Part shown: positions 1 through 14,374 of the stretch, in pieces
How positions within the stretch are numbered: the first letter of the stretch is position 1
How the letters are laid out: each line of letters starts with the position of its first letter
NCBI GenBank assembly: GCA_011037195.1
Contig: JAAEAF010002671.1
Span: forward strand, 1-64,000
From: Triatoma infestans
Taxonomy: Eukaryota > Arthropoda > Insecta > Hemiptera > Reduviidae
Length of the DNA: 64,000 nt
Direction of reading: 5' to 3'
Position numbers and translations under genes: made by a program
Notes under the pieces: model-generated
Told to the model about the DNA's origin: nothing
Databases searched by the model: none
What the model saw: only the letters and a program-made list of their open reading frames with translations

Positions 1-826
1 AATTAAAAAAAAATGTTCAGTAAAAACGTACTTCCGGTTTACCGATTTTCTTCAGAAATTTTGACATCATATTTAATTTTAATTAATATTATTTAGATGA
101 TAGAACTGTATAATCAACTGAGATAGCTCTTTAGAGGAAAACATAACCCCACTCAATGACTTTTCCCGGAGAAATATTGGTATACAAAATTTGTAGCTCT
201 TTGTATGTGTAGTTCACAAATAGTTCATAGAAAAACTTTGGAGTCGTTTTACAAAAAAAATAGCAGAAAACGAAAAAAACTGTCAGTGAAAACGCAAATC
301 CGGTCAAACGGTGTTCTTCCAACTTGGAATTTTGTCAACATATTTAATTATAATCAATATTATTTTGATTATAGAATTGTGTAATAAACTAAAATAGCAC
401 TCTAAAGGAAAATATGACTCCAACCTTCTATCAAAGTCACTTTAAATGCATTTTCCCAGAGAAATTCTTGCAAATAATAGTTGTAGCTCATTATATGTTT
501 GTGTATTGATATATAAAGTTTAAAGAAAATCATTGCATCTGTTTTTGAGAAAACTCCAACTACAAATTGAAAAATCCAAACGATAAAGTAGTACTTCTGG
601 TTGACTGATTTTGTGCAAACCCTTATTGTCAAGTCCACTGACAGCACTTGAAGTATGAACATCCTGCGATTTTCCATATGCTAACCGTGCACACACACCA
701 ATTTCTAAAAATCACTTTTTCGGACTCAGGGGACATCAAAGCATGTATTTCCGGTGAAAACTCAATAGGTATTGATAATTTGACACGATCGCAATACTTC
801 CTCTCTCAGTATACTAACAGAAAGGA
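1..826 (+). repeat. Major dispersed repeat (family R1), copy cut by the window edge
   Basis: This is a forward copy of the family that dominates the window, called R1 here. Two cassettes are visible, each with a CTTCCGGT-type motif near its start (around 31 and 295) and the phrase TTTCCCGGAGAAAT. A CA run lies near 690. The copy ends with CGATCGCAATACTTCCTCT and a worn 3' hairpin near 800-826. The 5' end lies outside the window. No coding capacity is seen; the short open frames here are by-products of the repeat. Confidence 0.75.
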
Positions 827-849
827 ATCACATACGTACATATGTACAG

Positions 850-1160
850 TATATATGTACAGTTACCTCTCGAAGTTTAAAGAACATATTATCTGGATCT
901 GTTTTTTTAAACAGTTCACACTTTGACTGATGAATACTGATCTTCACGTCGAATGCGATGATGTAATCTAAACGGAACAAGAAATTTCAATTTTCCGCAA
1001 TTTTTCCTTTTTGAGATATTTTGTTCATACGATACGTCACAAAACACCTACAACAACATTTTTTCCGCATTCAAGGAGCCTCAAAACATATGTGGAAACT
1101 CAATTTCGAAAAGTTGATACGCTCAAAATACTTTATCGGATAACTGTAGGAGAAAGAAAA
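850..1160 (+). repeat. R1 fragment, forward
   Basis: A diverged 3' portion of R1: TTTTTGAGATATTTTGTTCA, then a GGAGCCTCAAAACATATG stretch, then AACTCAATTTCGAAAA before a decayed terminal hairpin. It lies directly behind another forward copy. Confidence 0.5.
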
Positions 1161-2985
1161 GAGTTCATGATTCTTACCCAGCATTCTCATATGTAATATT
1201 GCTAATAAATGAAATGCTCAGAAAGTAATAATATAATAATTATGTGAACTGTTTGGACTTAAAATGATTTGAGAATTGTCAATTGTGGAATAACTGGAAT
1301 CAGACACCATATGCCATCAGGAAAGCTAAGTACTTCAATATGTAGGAGCCAGGAAATAGGGAAATCGCAAAAATGACCACTAAAAACATAAGTTTTTAAT
1401 TATTAAAAGTCATAATAGTAAAACTAATAATTTACTACTTGTCTGCTGAGTTCGTGGTTAGAGGGTGGTGAGAATATTGTGGCAGCGAGATTATATACAG
1501 CTTGGATGAATGTCCAGCAGTCTACTAAAAACGATATGAAACAATGAAAGAGATTATAAAGAAAACAGCAGGAGGTGAAGAACTAAATGAAAGCAATATG
1601 AGAAGAAAAGAGAAATGTAGACAGAAAGAGGGTGGGCGAGAGAGAGAGAGAAAAAGAACTGGATGAAAGGAAAGGATGACGTGTACATAGTAATAAAAGT
1701 GGAAATAAAGGAGGATGAGAATGAAGAGGAGTAGGAAGAAGAAGAAATTCTGGAAGGGGATAACAGGACGATTTACGACTTGGTGTTGTCCACGAAGATA
1801 GGTTCGGAGGTAGTGGACTGTATGGTTTCGTTGGACCCAAAAACTAAATGAATCCGGTTGTGCCTGTCTGTGTTTGTATGTGTGGTTGAGAAAGAAGGGG
1901 TGTACACAACTCGACAGTGATTTAAAAATGGACAAGGGTTGCTTTCTTTCCTGGGTTACAATCTAGACTAAAGAAGAAAAGTAAACAGTAATAAGGGACT
2001 ACTCCTTCATGTAATCGTTATAGTATGTCTGTTTGAATAGCAATGTCGGCAAAGGAACTTGAAGGCTTTTAATTGTTCTGTGTAGTAAGTCCGTTTTACG
2101 TTGAAGATAGCCAGTCATATATCGTCATATCCAACAACAGAATAGGAACTGAAATACTAAAAGAAAGACTATCCGGTATTATCAAAACAAAGTTTAGTAA
2201 GGCCAGTTTTAAAAAAAAATTAATCAATGTCTTGGAGTATGGACTGGAGTAACTGGTACACTGTGAGAAAGGGATGTGAAAAGAAAATGAACAAAATTAT
2301 AAATTCCAAAGTAAACCAGTTCTAGAGAGAGAAGGAGAGCGGAAGAGAGAGAGAGAGAGAGAGAGGGAGAGAGCTTTTCTAATATCCCCCCCTTTGGTGG
2401 CCGGAAACTAAAAGGGCTTCATCGAATCAAGGAAGAGGGAACCAGCTAGGGAAAGAAACATAGAAGGATTATCCAGTGGGATACCGCAAGGATTTAATAT
2501 GAATCAGAGGTTCTTAAAAACCGCTTTTATTACATTCTCTTACTGTTTACAAGTACTGCGATTCCAAAATTCGTTTTTAGCGGAAATACAGTTCAATGGT
2601 CTGCTGAATACGAAACAAATATTTTTTGGAATACAGTGTTCCGTCGTGTGTGTGTGTGTATATGTGTTTGTCCTACAATATTGCAGGAAGTTCAATTTTT
2701 ATATTACGTTCAGATATCAATATTGGAAAAAAAACACGGAAGCTTTGGTCAACCGGAAATAAGAATTTACTGATTTGTTTTTTATAAAAAAATCTTTTTT
2801 GCATGATTCTAAAGGTAACTGCAAACAGTGCAACTTGTGACAACGTCGTTTCACTGCTAAGCAAATCAGTTAACCGGAAATACTAGGTTTCTTCTAAGTT
2901 CTATTTGAGGCGATCAAATGAGCAAGCGACTTTCTCTTCAGTATTTAACGAATGCTTCAAGATTATAAACAGAAATGTTTTTTGA
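1161..2985. other. No gene seen; purine-rich tract and GA microsatellite
   Basis: The plus strand is strongly purine-rich from about 1545 to 1750 and has a GA run at about 2345-2373. Long open frames on the opposite strand here are low-complexity Ser/Leu/Pro/Phe translations of that bias. I see no splice-flanked exon or recognisable RNA gene. Confidence 0.5.
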
Positions 2986-2992
2986 TTTTGTT

Positions 2993-3350
2993 TACTTTCT
3001 CTTACTTTTGTAAGAGGAAGTATTGAGGTTGCTTCAAATTTTCGAAATTCAATTTTCAGCGCAGTCACATATTTGAAAGTTTGTAAGTGTATATGTCTGT
3101 GAACAAAATACCCCAAACTTCAAAAAAATAAGGAACGCAAACATGATGTACCATGGAATCTGAAACTTTCGGTAAAAAAAAAAAAAAAAACACAAGTGCG
3201 GGTTTAGTTTTTTCCCCAGATTTCGTGATATTAAAGACCATTGTGAAAACTTCTTCCAAGAATACTGATTTTTAGAAAGGCTCTGGGTACAACGTTGAAG
3301 ACAACTAAATATCTGGTAAAACTTCGGACTTGGAAGAAAATTTGTCACTT
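2993..3350 (-). repeat. R1 3' end, reverse
   Basis: Read on the minus strand, this fragment ends in the R1 terminal hairpin: CTTTCTCTTAC and GTAAGAGGAAG on the plus strand at about 2995-3021. Next to it is the TTCGAAATTCAATTTTCA phrase. The inner part is diverged and carries a poly-A run near 3174-3190. Confidence 0.65.
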
Positions 3351-5080
3351 AGCACAAATATGAATTGCAGGAAAAGCAAGAACCTTAGGGAGAAATAGAC
3401 TAGCTAGTTCTTCAGGGATCTTGACGCCACTGCCGGCGTCCAACCCTGCTGGCAGTGCTGGGGGGGGGAACTTGGTATTAGAACTGTGTCAGGATAGTGT
3501 GTGTCGGAAACAGGCCACACATCTGGGGTAATGACTGAAGAACCATGTCATTAGCAGGCTAACGGCAACGTCCATTCGTCGAGACCTGCTGGACAGACAA
3601 GGTTCTATTGTGAGAAGTCAGCTAGTCTATGGGTTGAATTCCCTAAAATCACTGTGAAGGTTCTCGAGATTGGGGGCCAGCAATCGTACCTTAGAAAAAA
3701 ATATTACTAGCTACGATACCCACAGAAGGCAGAAAAACATCTGGTGGAGTTCAGGACTCTGAGATGAACTGTAACGCCACAGTGTAGGTATGTAGATGAG
3801 AATGTGGTGTGAACGTTTCACACTAGGGTTTTTTTTTAATATTGAATCATTTTCAGGTTCTATAACCTCTATAACCGTTCCCCTCCTCATATTTCGTGCT
3901 GTCAATAGCAATCCCAAACCCTCATCTTTCTCCTCATCACCATGTTTTAAAGCAAAAGAGAAAGAGGCACTGGAGAACAGAGATATTGAGAGAGACAGAC
4001 GGACAGACAGAGAAAAAGAGATTGTTGGTAAAGCTTTCTCCAGTATGCATTCTTCTCCAGCCAGCCTTCACGTAAAACCGTACACTTCATAATATCCAGT
4101 AATTAGTAAATAATTAGAACGAGTCGCATGCTGCTCAATGCTGCCATCCTTATTAAATAACTCTACCCACCGTACCGAACTGTTGTTGTCTACCCTTTCA
4201 CGAGTTTCTTCCAGCTGTTGTTCATACGCGCGGCCAAAAAACTCTTCCTTTCTTTTTTTACGGTTCTACTGGGGAAATATCTTACCCTGACTCACAGTCA
4301 AACAAAAAACACATACACACACACACACACACAAGTTCAGTGAAACTCAACAAACTCTACGACTTAACCCGTCTCTTTTACTTTGTTTTTCATCTTCATA
4401 TGGATACTTTTAACTCTTTCCTCACCACCCTTACAAGGGAACTTTACTGGATGATGGATTTCCGGCTGGAAAAAAGGGAGTTTCCAATTTCATTTTCCCC
4501 GCCGTTAGTTCCTCCCACCAAAAAAGAAAAACAATCCACTCCCCATCTTTCCCGAGCTTTCACTTCTTCCGTTCAGCCAAACCCCTTGCTGCAAAAAAGT
4601 GTCATATTTCCTTTCTCTTTTGTTTAATTACACTGAAAACGCATGCGCTGATATATAACTGAGACTCTCTGGACAGACATGGACAATGGGTCTTTGACAC
4701 TTTATGGTTTTACCATAATCATAATTTTTGTGGTCAGATAAACATTAACAACTGGGTGTTAAACCATCAAGTTTGGGGCCACTTTTCATACAATACAAAG
4801 TTGATTTGCCGGGCCGCAAATTACTATATTGCAATTACTAAACATAATTTTCAAAATTTTCCTTTATCCCGATAATTTTGCAGAGAATAATGAAAATTTC
4901 TTTATCATTTATATCCATTTATTTTTTATTGCTGTGTTGGTTTGTTTCATGAATCTCAAAATACCTAGCTATTTGTCCTTTAAAATCAAGTAGATACTGC
5001 CAGAAAATGAAATGATTTATCACTGCAAAGATTTATATAGTGGTTTTTGCAAATTTTCCTTTTTTTCCTTTTTATTTACT
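3351..5080. other. No gene seen; GC-richer pocket and CA microsatellite
   Basis: Positions 3420-3690 are noticeably GC-richer than their surroundings and could be an older interspersed repeat, but I found no partner copy here. A CA run lies at about 4313-4333. The remainder is AT-rich with no supported exon. Confidence 0.4.
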
Positions 5081-5083
5081 TTT

Positions 5084-5230
5084 TTACTTCCTCTTACTGC
5101 TGTTAAGAGGAAGTATTACGGTCGCATCAAATTTCGAAATTGACTGGAAAAGTACACAGCGAGCTCATACTTGTATTCTGCCTAGATATCATTTTCGCTT
5201 CCGACTCGAATGCTTTGAACAGAACGACTT
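5084..5230 (-). repeat. R1 3' terminal fragment, reverse
   Basis: A clean terminal hairpin (CTTCCTCTTAC...GTTAAGAGGAAG) at about 5086-5115 is followed by the GGTCGCATCAAATTTCGAAAT phrase. This is one of the best-preserved 3' ends of the family. Confidence 0.65.
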
Positions 5231-7685
5231 TATTATTATTTTTTTTTAATAGGTTTTCGCAATTTTCTTAAAAATGTCTCTATTTTCAAAAAAGCTTCGT
5301 TAATTATATACACTTATAGGCCTATCACTATTATTTGAAACAATTTTCTAGGGAAATAGATTTTTTGGGGGTACTGGGAGGACAGTATGTTTTCTGCTAT
5401 AATGCTGTAACAGTACAGTTTACTGTTTCATTTCATAGTGAGAGACAAGGGAACTAAATTTCCAGTAAAAATACCCGTGGACCGCAGTAAAAGCAAGTCG
5501 TGTGATTGTCACATTAGATTTTTATTTTCTTGGAGAAGTGGGGGGGGGTAGGCTGAGTAGTTTGAGACCAGTTCGAACTCTTTGGGTATTTCCCTAGCAA
5601 ATACCATTTCCCTAGCAGGGCCATGAAATTATCTTATGAAAGAAAATAAAAGAGGGTTGGCCTTCGGAAAACACTTTGTCTTGCACTTCACCCCGCTTTT
5701 TTTTGCCGATTCTACTCGAATGTGCATTGTACAGACAGACACACTCTCCTGGCAAGTAGTAACCTTCAACCGACATGAAAAACCAATATTCATATATTTT
5801 CATATTGCCCCCCTTCGCGATGAAATGACCCCAATATTCTTCTGCCGTTTCTCTTTCTAGTCCCCACCCTAGAAAACTCTATGGAAGGGAGATTGGTTAT
5901 TTTCTGTAGGGGGTAGTAACTAAGGAAAAGAAGTAAAGGAAGAAGTCTTTCTTTATTATTATTATTTTACCCTCTTGTTACCCTCCAGTAGTAAAGCCTT
6001 CAAGGCTTTGGTTGGGTGGATGAATAAGAACGACACGACAGTGTTACAATAGAGGATAACCATTGCTAATCCTTAGACGTTCGGAGCTAACAATCGAGGA
6101 AAACCCATAGTAACCCTCTAAACATATTTCTACACCAGAAGAAGATGAAGAAGAAAAAAGAAATCTAGGCATATTCTTTTGCTTCTTTCTTTATCATAAA
6201 TATTCCCTACTTTATTCCCACTTTAAGACTTTACAAGAATAATAACGAGTACAAATTACATATAATACCATTCCTTCAGGACTGTACCACCACCCCCATC
6301 AAAAGGAATTTAGTCAGATTCATTCCTATGATCCGCTTTTTCCTTTCCTTATGAGACATAAATTTGAATAAAAATGCCCTAAAGAAAAGAAGAACTGGCC
6401 CGTCTTGCTCTTTCTCTGCATTCTATGAATTCATTTTTTCCTATATTATCGATAGTAAGAAGTTGAGAAAGGCTTTAAGGTCCCCGATTTGATACAGTAA
6501 TCCCTTTCTATTGTATATAGTACCCAGTTATCCTACACCCATTTTCGTTGAAAAAAAAGTTAATATTTGATGATAGAGCAAAAAGAAATGATGGGCCTGT
6601 GGGTCAGTCACTTACTAAACGGACAAATTATTACCCACAAATCTCACAATTTTTACCTATTTTTCTTTCAAGTTTGAACTAGTTTTGCACATAGATTTTC
6701 ACTTCTTTGTGAAAATTGCCACCTCGTACTAACGCCTTAGAGCTGTACTAACGCCTTCAGAGGACACAATACAAAGAGATCTAAGACGGATGTACCAGAA
6801 CTTCTCAGCTTATTTCCCACCCTTTTTTAGTTTGTCTCACACTTAATAGGAAGAAATAATACAATCGGGTTAAATTTTTTGAGTTTTTACTGGAAACTAC
6901 ATTATTACCCAAATTAAGAGGGCTAAGAGAAATCGTATGGATATTTAAAACCAGATTTTTTTAATTATTAGTTTCAAGGTTGATTACGCAGTATAATGTG
7001 AACGAATGTCCTGGAACATCACTGCTTCCTTGTACTAATGACGTCACTTATCAGGATCGCACGGTTCAGTCTATTTTCAAGGAAAAATGGAACTTTTAAA
7101 TTCCACAATATAGTTAGCACACTTTTTTCCGGCTTCCAATTGTTTCCACTCAATTCTCTCTCGCTTGTATTTAGATTCGGGAGGGGGCACATGACACCAT
7201 TTTTTCACAAAATCGCTCTCCTTCATTCAAATGGACCGTATTTTTACTTTCTCTTATTTGAGGAACGAAAGATGGAAAGGAAGCACGGAAATCTATGGTA
7301 TAGGGCAAAAAGAAGTTTTGTGATTTGTCTACTACTATGTTCATCTAAAGTTAGTATAGAGTGGGAGTGCCGAGATTGAAGCGAAACATCAAAGAAACCG
7401 CCCCGCCACCAAACCCAGCGGATGGGAAAGTGGAATAACCCCAGTAGTCTTCGTTTATCTTAATACTTATTAGTAAAAGATTTGTGATGTGTAGAAAACA
7501 AATGTAAGAAGGCTCTGATAAAACAATATTCCACTTTAGTTACAAGAGAAAAGGAAAATTGTATAAAGCATTTGGTGTGGGGGGGAGGAGCGGAGCTGTA
7601 AAGGAAACCGAGGCAGAATGGAAAATGCCAAGAACCCAAAGTATGGGTTTAATTGAATGTGGAGAAAATACAACACGAAGTGGAT
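5231..7685. other. No gene seen
   Basis: AT-rich sequence with homopolymers and scattered short open frames of no recognisable similarity. No repeat copy, RNA gene or splice-flanked exon could be supported. Confidence 0.4.
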
Positions 7686-7713
7686 ATGTGTGTGTGTGTG
7701 TGTGTGTGTGTGT
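7686..7713. repeat. TG microsatellite
   Basis: An uninterrupted TG dinucleotide run of about 28 bases. Confidence 0.95.
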
Positions 7714-10700
7714 ATAATAAGGTTTCCGTTTTCTTTAGGCGGTTTTGTATATATGTATATTATTGCTTTGGGAAAAGTTACATCCCTTATACAACCACAC
7801 ATACTCGTTGGTTCCTAATCAGAAGTTGTTCTTACTTATACAAACTCCAAAAATTTAGATTGTTACACTATATTTACTTATATATATACATATATGTATG
7901 TAAAATGAAAACAAAACACCCTTCTTCCTTCCCAGAAACATACATACATATATGTATATGTACATAAAGCTTAATACATAAACAATGTATACATTATAAA
8001 TACTAAACAAGAAAACAAACATATATATAGCACAATGAGTTCTGTTTATTAGTGTTAGGTCTAGTTTAGTTGGATGTAGACTAGTGTATAGGGCGCCAGA
8101 TTAGTAATAAATGAAAGTACAAACAATTTAAAAAAAAAAGGCGATCTAACTATGGGTATTATATCGATTATTTTTTTATTTTTATATACCAGCTGTGTTG
8201 TGTGTTGTTACAGTATCTAGTGCCACGGCTACCTATATTTATCTGTTCAAAGAAGTAATTAAAAAAAAATAATTCGTTGTTTCACTTCCTAATTGTTGGA
8301 TATAGGCATAAAAAAAAGACAAACAGATCAAACCGGTCAAACCGTAGCATTGACAACGTATATAAAACTCGATATTTAACAATAAAAAAGAATAAAAAAA
8401 ACAAACAAAATTTAACTAATTTACGCTCAATTCATTCAAAGAGGTTCCATTTTGCCAAACCATTATGCTAACCGGACAGCAGAATATACAATATCGATTA
8501 ATATTTTTACAGCTACTCGATTAACTCTTCATACAATCTAAATACAAAGAATCTCAAAATTTGAATTTTCTGGAGAAAAAAAAATGTTTTTAATTAAATT
8601 GTTAGATACACCTTCCTAATGTGTCTATTAGTGGGGGGGGGGGGCAAGGTTTTATGAAAAATCGTTTAAGCCATTGTTTCAATAAAATTGCGTAAAACTG
8701 CGAAAAAAACAAACTTTTCAATCGATCAAACTTCCTGTTGACCGATAGTTTCGTGGCACATACATTGATGATAATTGAATGGAATATCAAGTTTTAGCTT
8801 TCTATGATGTTTCGTTTTTAAGGAATTTGAAATGTATTTGGTGCGATGATGTGTTGTTGTAAGTTTGTAGTAGCGTGTAGCACAAGCGGTTTTGTAAAGG
8901 GCTTATGTGTATGTTTAAAGAGATGAGAAGTAATAAGAAATAAATAAGAAAACACTGGTAGATTAAATTAAATATATTATCTTTAAAGAAATTTATTTAC
9001 ATTTCAACATCACAACAATATGCTTATTAAATCAATTATTTAGCTAGATTAAATGTTAAACTCTCATAACTGGCACTGATGCTAAGAGAGCGATTCCTGA
9101 TACAAGGTTCTAGCTGAATGCCTAATTCAGACTGGTCTGGTTGAGTGCAGAATTTAGACTGTGCAAATCCTTTCAAATAATGCTGGATGTCTGGTGGGAG
9201 TATATTGTCTTACCCTAACTGTTTCTTGACCCTTTGTCTCTTCAATAGCACTGACCTTAAATTATAGTACCTGGCTCTAAATTACACTATTTTTGAAGGT
9301 AAATTCACTATTTATTTTCCAAAATTATTTCACTTAAAATATTGTCAAAATTCACTAAACTATTTTTCCAAATTCATTTTTCCCAATTGCTACTTCCTCT
9401 ACAAAATCAATGCCTGCGGGCATCCAGAAACAAATTTATGTATTTTCTAAATAACACTGATATCTGCATTAGCAATCTTGAGATATCTTCATTAGCAAAT
9501 CAGAAGAACAAAATGATAGCAGCTACGATTAAATTGCGAAAATAATTGTAGGAGACATCAACTTCACTCGGAGTCGGTTCTTTCCAAAGTTGGAGTTCAA
9601 GAAAAGATCCCTACTAAAATAATGTTAAAAAGGCAAGCCTGTAATCATGAGGGAACAGTGGAAAAAAAAGATTCTCAAGGAATTTGGGACCGAAGAAAAC
9701 TGGTCATAGAAACATCTGCCAAGAAAGAAGAAAATTCCTCGCACTGAAAAAAACGGTGTCACTGTGTTAAAAACGTAAATCTGTGGCGCAACAGCCTATG
9801 ATGCTCTAAACCCTGTGAGGCAGCCATCTTTATTGTGAGGCAAGTGGCCAACAGGTGCTTTTCCAATCGCAGTATAGTTCTGGCCTCCGCTACCAGGAGC
9901 AATTCTAACTATAGCTTCCCATTTTTTTTCTCTTGTTGCAACTAGTATTTTTATTGTCTTAGCAACTAGCGAAGGTTAAGGATAAAACAAATATAAAGAA
10001 CAATTTATAAAACCATCCTAATGAAGGCCGGGATTAACTGTAACAGTAAACTAATAATAAATGGCATGAAATGGCGGCGGCGGGGAAGAAAATAAAAGTA
10101 AACAAAACAAAAAAACAAAAATCAAGGCTGAGGAAATTTTCTGCTTAAGCAAATCTCCTCTTTTCTACTTCCCTCCCCCCCACCATGTAGCTTGCTCTTA
10201 AGCAAATAGTGTTTCAAATTCAGTTGACATGCAAATGATATTGTATACGGTCGGGATGGTAATGTCGTTTAATATCATCACGGTCAAACGAACAAACAGA
10301 CAGACAAAGATCGAGAGAGACAAATAATATAGTAATGTATGCGTGTGCAACAAAGAGCCAGTGGGGTGTAGAGAGAGAAGAGAGAATGGGTGAGATAATA
10401 TTGAATGTCATTAGAGATAAACACACACATACACAAACAGACAAATACACACACACACACAACTGAAATAAGACGGGGAAATAATGCAAAAGTGACTGCT
10501 GTCTTCTCGAGTGGAATATACTGAATAAAACATTCTAAATGTATTTTGTTTCTTTTTTAAAGAGAATGCATATAGACCAAGAATTATATATCTAATGCAT
10601 AAAGAATTGGTCTAAAGAGGGAGTGCATTCTGGTGATAAGAGCAGTAAAATTTAATTGAAAAGGAAAACTAACGTAATAAACAACAAGTTAACCAATTTT

Positions 10701-11155
10701 AGATGTAAAATAAAAAAATACAAAGTTCTCTTTATCAATAATCATTATTCAATTCGATTGAATAATAAATATGATTCAGATTTCGTAAGATAATAAAAGA
10801 AAAGAAAATAAATCGATTGACGATGACGAACCGCCCCGGGGTGGGGTATGTGGCAGGACAGATTCTTAAATGGATGCTGTATTGAAGAGCCTTGTCATTG
10901 TTTTGGAAATGAGTTTAATAAAACTGGAAAGGAGATTGAATATAAATCAATATGGTACTTTAATATCGACTATAAACAGGGAGGGGGGTGGTGGAATCTG
11001 GTGTGATATAATTAAAACGATTTTGTCTTATTGGACGTTCCAGTTCTGATTGCAATATCTGCCAGGAAGAAGTAGCAAATTTTACTAGATTCAGTTCCCA
11101 AAAACATCTTAGCGTCCTTAGAATCCGTACCTCCTGCAAAGTTAGTAAAACCTCT
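7714..11155. other. No gene seen; AT-rich with simple repeats
   Basis: Contains alternating TA/CATA tracts (about 7870-8025), poly-G at about 8633-8643, a slightly GC-richer stretch at 9780-9900, and CA/GA-rich simple sequence at about 10310-10460. A diverged scrap resembling R1 lies near 8690-8760. Nothing looks like a gene. Confidence 0.4.
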
Positions 11156-11159
11156 TAAA

Positions 11160-11530
11160 TTTCGTACCTCTTAAATTTGGTATTGCGATCGTGCCAGATT
11201 TTCGACATTGATTTTTCACAAGAAATATATATTTTAGGATCTCCTGAATAGTAATTTTTTTTTTTTTCAGTTTTTCGTGATTTCTGAAAACTTCGTATAC
11301 TATCTACTGCATGTATATCTATCACTTTTATTTGGAACATTTTTCTGCACATAGTTTCTCGGTTTTAACATAGAGAGTTCCACTGAGACTGCTCAGTATA
11401 CAAGTAAAATCCCCACCACCATTTTTACGGCCAGCCCAATTAACCACTGAGACGTTAAAATTTTAAAGAACATTCGGAAAGTCTGAGATCATTTTCTACC
11501 AAAAATCCTCTCTCCAAAACACTCCAAACA
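11160..11530 (-). repeat. R1 fragment, reverse
   Basis: Reverse-orientation phrases include GCGATCGTGCCAGATTTTCG, CTATCACTTTTATTTGGAAC and the AAGTAAAATCCCCACCACCA segment typical of the 5' third of R1. An opposite-orientation fragment follows at 11690-11883. Confidence 0.6.
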
Positions 11531-11689
11531 TCCATTTACCAGAAAAAAATGTTCAAAGTAATAATGCTAAGCTTTTATTTGAAGTTAGTATCAGACGTTT
11601 TTAGAAAAGCTTTACGCGAAAAACTGAAAAGAAAGAAATATATCAGTAAGGTGTCCTGTTGTTTAGCATTGGAACGATGATGGTAAATG

Positions 11690-11883
11690 AACGAGAAATC
11701 AAGTTTGAACCTTTGGATTTCAAATTTTTGAGATATTTTGTTCACTCGTATTGCATGCAGACTATTCACTAAAGCAATTTTTTTTCAGCCGAAAAAAAAC
11801 GTATTTTCGGTGAAAACTCAATTTCGGAAATTTAACAAGATCTCAATACTTACTTCCTCTTACCAGCAGTAAGAGGAACTAAA
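11690..11883 (+). repeat. R1 3' end, forward
   Basis: GTGAAAACTCAATTTCGGAA leads into a perfect terminal hairpin: CTTCCTCTTAC and GTAAGAGGAA with a short loop at about 11853-11880. It is followed by an A-rich flank. Confidence 0.7.
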
Positions 11884-14374
11884 AAAAAACTTGGCCACCT
11901 GATAACAAGGAATTCCATTTTTCTGGCAGTAAAGCAGATTCTATTTAAACTATTTTCATCCGCGTAAAATAAAATACACATGGAACGGAAAATCCGCCTA
12001 AATGATGGGGAATAGGTTTATATTGAAGGTATTCTGGAAGGATAACCTCTTTCCTAGAACCAAAATCAATCAATTTTACAGCTCCCTCTGCCCCCAAATG
12101 TTTCAAATAAAAATGATTGACCTAAACTAAATGTGTACAGTAGGTGTACAAAGTTTAAATAAAATGGTGGAGCTGTTTTCAAGAATAAGCCATTCTGGTT
12201 GAGGAAAAAAAAACAATTGTGAAGAGTGAAATAAAAATAACACACAATACAGCTGATTTTATACAATATAAACTCTAAAAGAATATTACATATTTGTCAT
12301 CAATCTTCCTACTAAACTGTAGTATGGTTTGGGAAGTTGGAGTCTTGTAAAAAAAAAGAAAAGTTTATATGACACGTGCCACCATGATCATCAGCAAGAA
12401 ATATTCTGGATGACAAACTGAACAGTCAAACTCAATGGTATATATAACAGTGTTGAAACCTGCCGCAACAAGCCACGGCCTTTTCGATTGTTCGTATTAG
12501 TAAGTTTGAAGTGTTGAATTGAGGGTGTGAGAGAGAGCTGTATTCAGTACGCTAGTAGAGTATGATGCTGTATCGATATTGCCACGGCCTCTGTGATGTG
12601 TATTTGATAGTTGTAGAAGATGATGGAGAAAGAAAGAAAATATAAAAAACTAACTACAAACAACACACAGAACGACCTAACACATTTGTCACTTACAGCA
12701 GGCGCACTTCTGCCCTCTAATAATAAAACAGTAAACTACCCCTTCGATCGGTTTTTACCACTCCCCACACCGCTAAAAAAATTACCACTTAGATGATTTG
12801 GGCGGCAGAAAAGAGATTAGAAAATGTCATTCCCAATTCCAGATGTCTTCAAGTGTAAGATATATGATACTTATTGAAGCAAATAAAATCCGAATCTCTA
12901 TAAAATGTTAAAATTATTTCAAACACTTTGATGTATTTTTTTTATGTTCTGTACTTCAGGATCAGGATTCCGAATACAACAGAGGAACATGGCAGAAGGT
13001 AGCCTATATTTCCAACTCATCCCACGAGCCTATATTGCATGTAAATTATCTGATTGGGTGAGGGGTTGTGATCGCAATTTTTTCTCAAGTGCCTCCTGGA
13101 TATCTGTTAGAAGAACCATATGACCACGCTAGTCGCCATCGCCTGTCCAGAAATTAACACGACGCAATGAACAGGCCAAAAGCCAGCACAAACATCCTTT
13201 TTCAAGACTCTGACAATTTCTTACTGAAAGCTACTTTTTGTCTGAAAATATATCAACTATTTTTAATAGAAGAAGGAGAATATGAGCTGATGAAGTTTAT
13301 ATTAGTTGTTTTTACAGTAACCAACTATGTTTGTATAAGAAAAAATTAGTTTACAAACTAGAAGTATATACTATTAATGTATGTGATTCTTCTTTCTCGA
13401 TGAAGTTTACATAAAAAAATTGAGGAAAACATCATCAAATAATTAATAAGGAACGATCGAGAATAAGATTGAAGACAATTATTTCAAAAATTGTGCTGCC
13501 TCACATGGATGGTCAACATCAGCTATAAAAGTGAAAGCCGAAGATTCACATAAATATTAAATTCGGTGAAGTAAAATTGTGCAACATTCACAAGATTTTC
13601 CTGACTGTGTTAAAACAGAAATGACAAAATTTACCACCAAGTTATAATTAAAAAAAAAAAATGTTTCTCTTAAAAGAAATATACAGCAGAGAGGAGATAT
13701 GGAATTCGTCAGTTCCGGGTGTTTTAGTCAGACGTGAGATCGTTTTAGGCTGAAGTAAAGGTTTACAAATATCCTACTGCAAGTGACTACTGTATTAGAA
13801 ATGATAATAATAATAATATTAGCTCTGATTTTGCGTTAAAAATTCCTCTTCCATTAGATTGTAATAATAAACAGATTTATTCAACTATAATAGAAAATAT
13901 ATATATAAATATATGAATAGTTGTAAAGAAGCCACGTGCTAACAAAAGCATCACTTATTTATTAACAAAGAAGAAAGCTAACTGGACTAAAGGAGAAGAA
14001 AGAAGGAAAGAAAAACCGGACAAAAGGACATGATAATAATGGCAGAGAGCATACAGCAACAAGGGCTACCATAACAACAATAATAAGGTTAGAGAATATT
14101 ATTATTCATCGTGCTGCAGTGGCACCACTGTTAATATAATTTATCATTGTAAACTATACATATAAATAGTTTTTTTATTTTTTATTTATTTATTTATTTT
14201 TTTTACCTTTCTTAATACTATAAAAGGAGGGTGACGTGTCAAAATTTCGATACAGAATTTTCACCAGATATATATACGAGATATGTTCCCAGGCTCCATG
14301 TAAAGAGAAATATGTTTTTAGAGAAAGATCTTTCACTGCGTGTTTGTGTGAGTGAATAAAATATCTGATAAAAA
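11884..14374. other. No gene seen
   Basis: AT-rich sequence. A pocket of higher complexity at about 12440-12610 and another near 13010-13160 have no recognisable coding or repeat identity. No supported exon. Confidence 0.4.

Noticed and set aside
1525..1935. A 136-codon minus-strand open frame
   Set aside because: It translates a purine-rich tract into Phe/Leu/Ser runs. Two overlapping frames are open and there is no family resemblance.
11850..11885. A Rho-independent terminator-like hairpin with A/T run
   Set aside because: It is the R1 3' hairpin, repeated at many sites; bacterial termination signals do not apply here.
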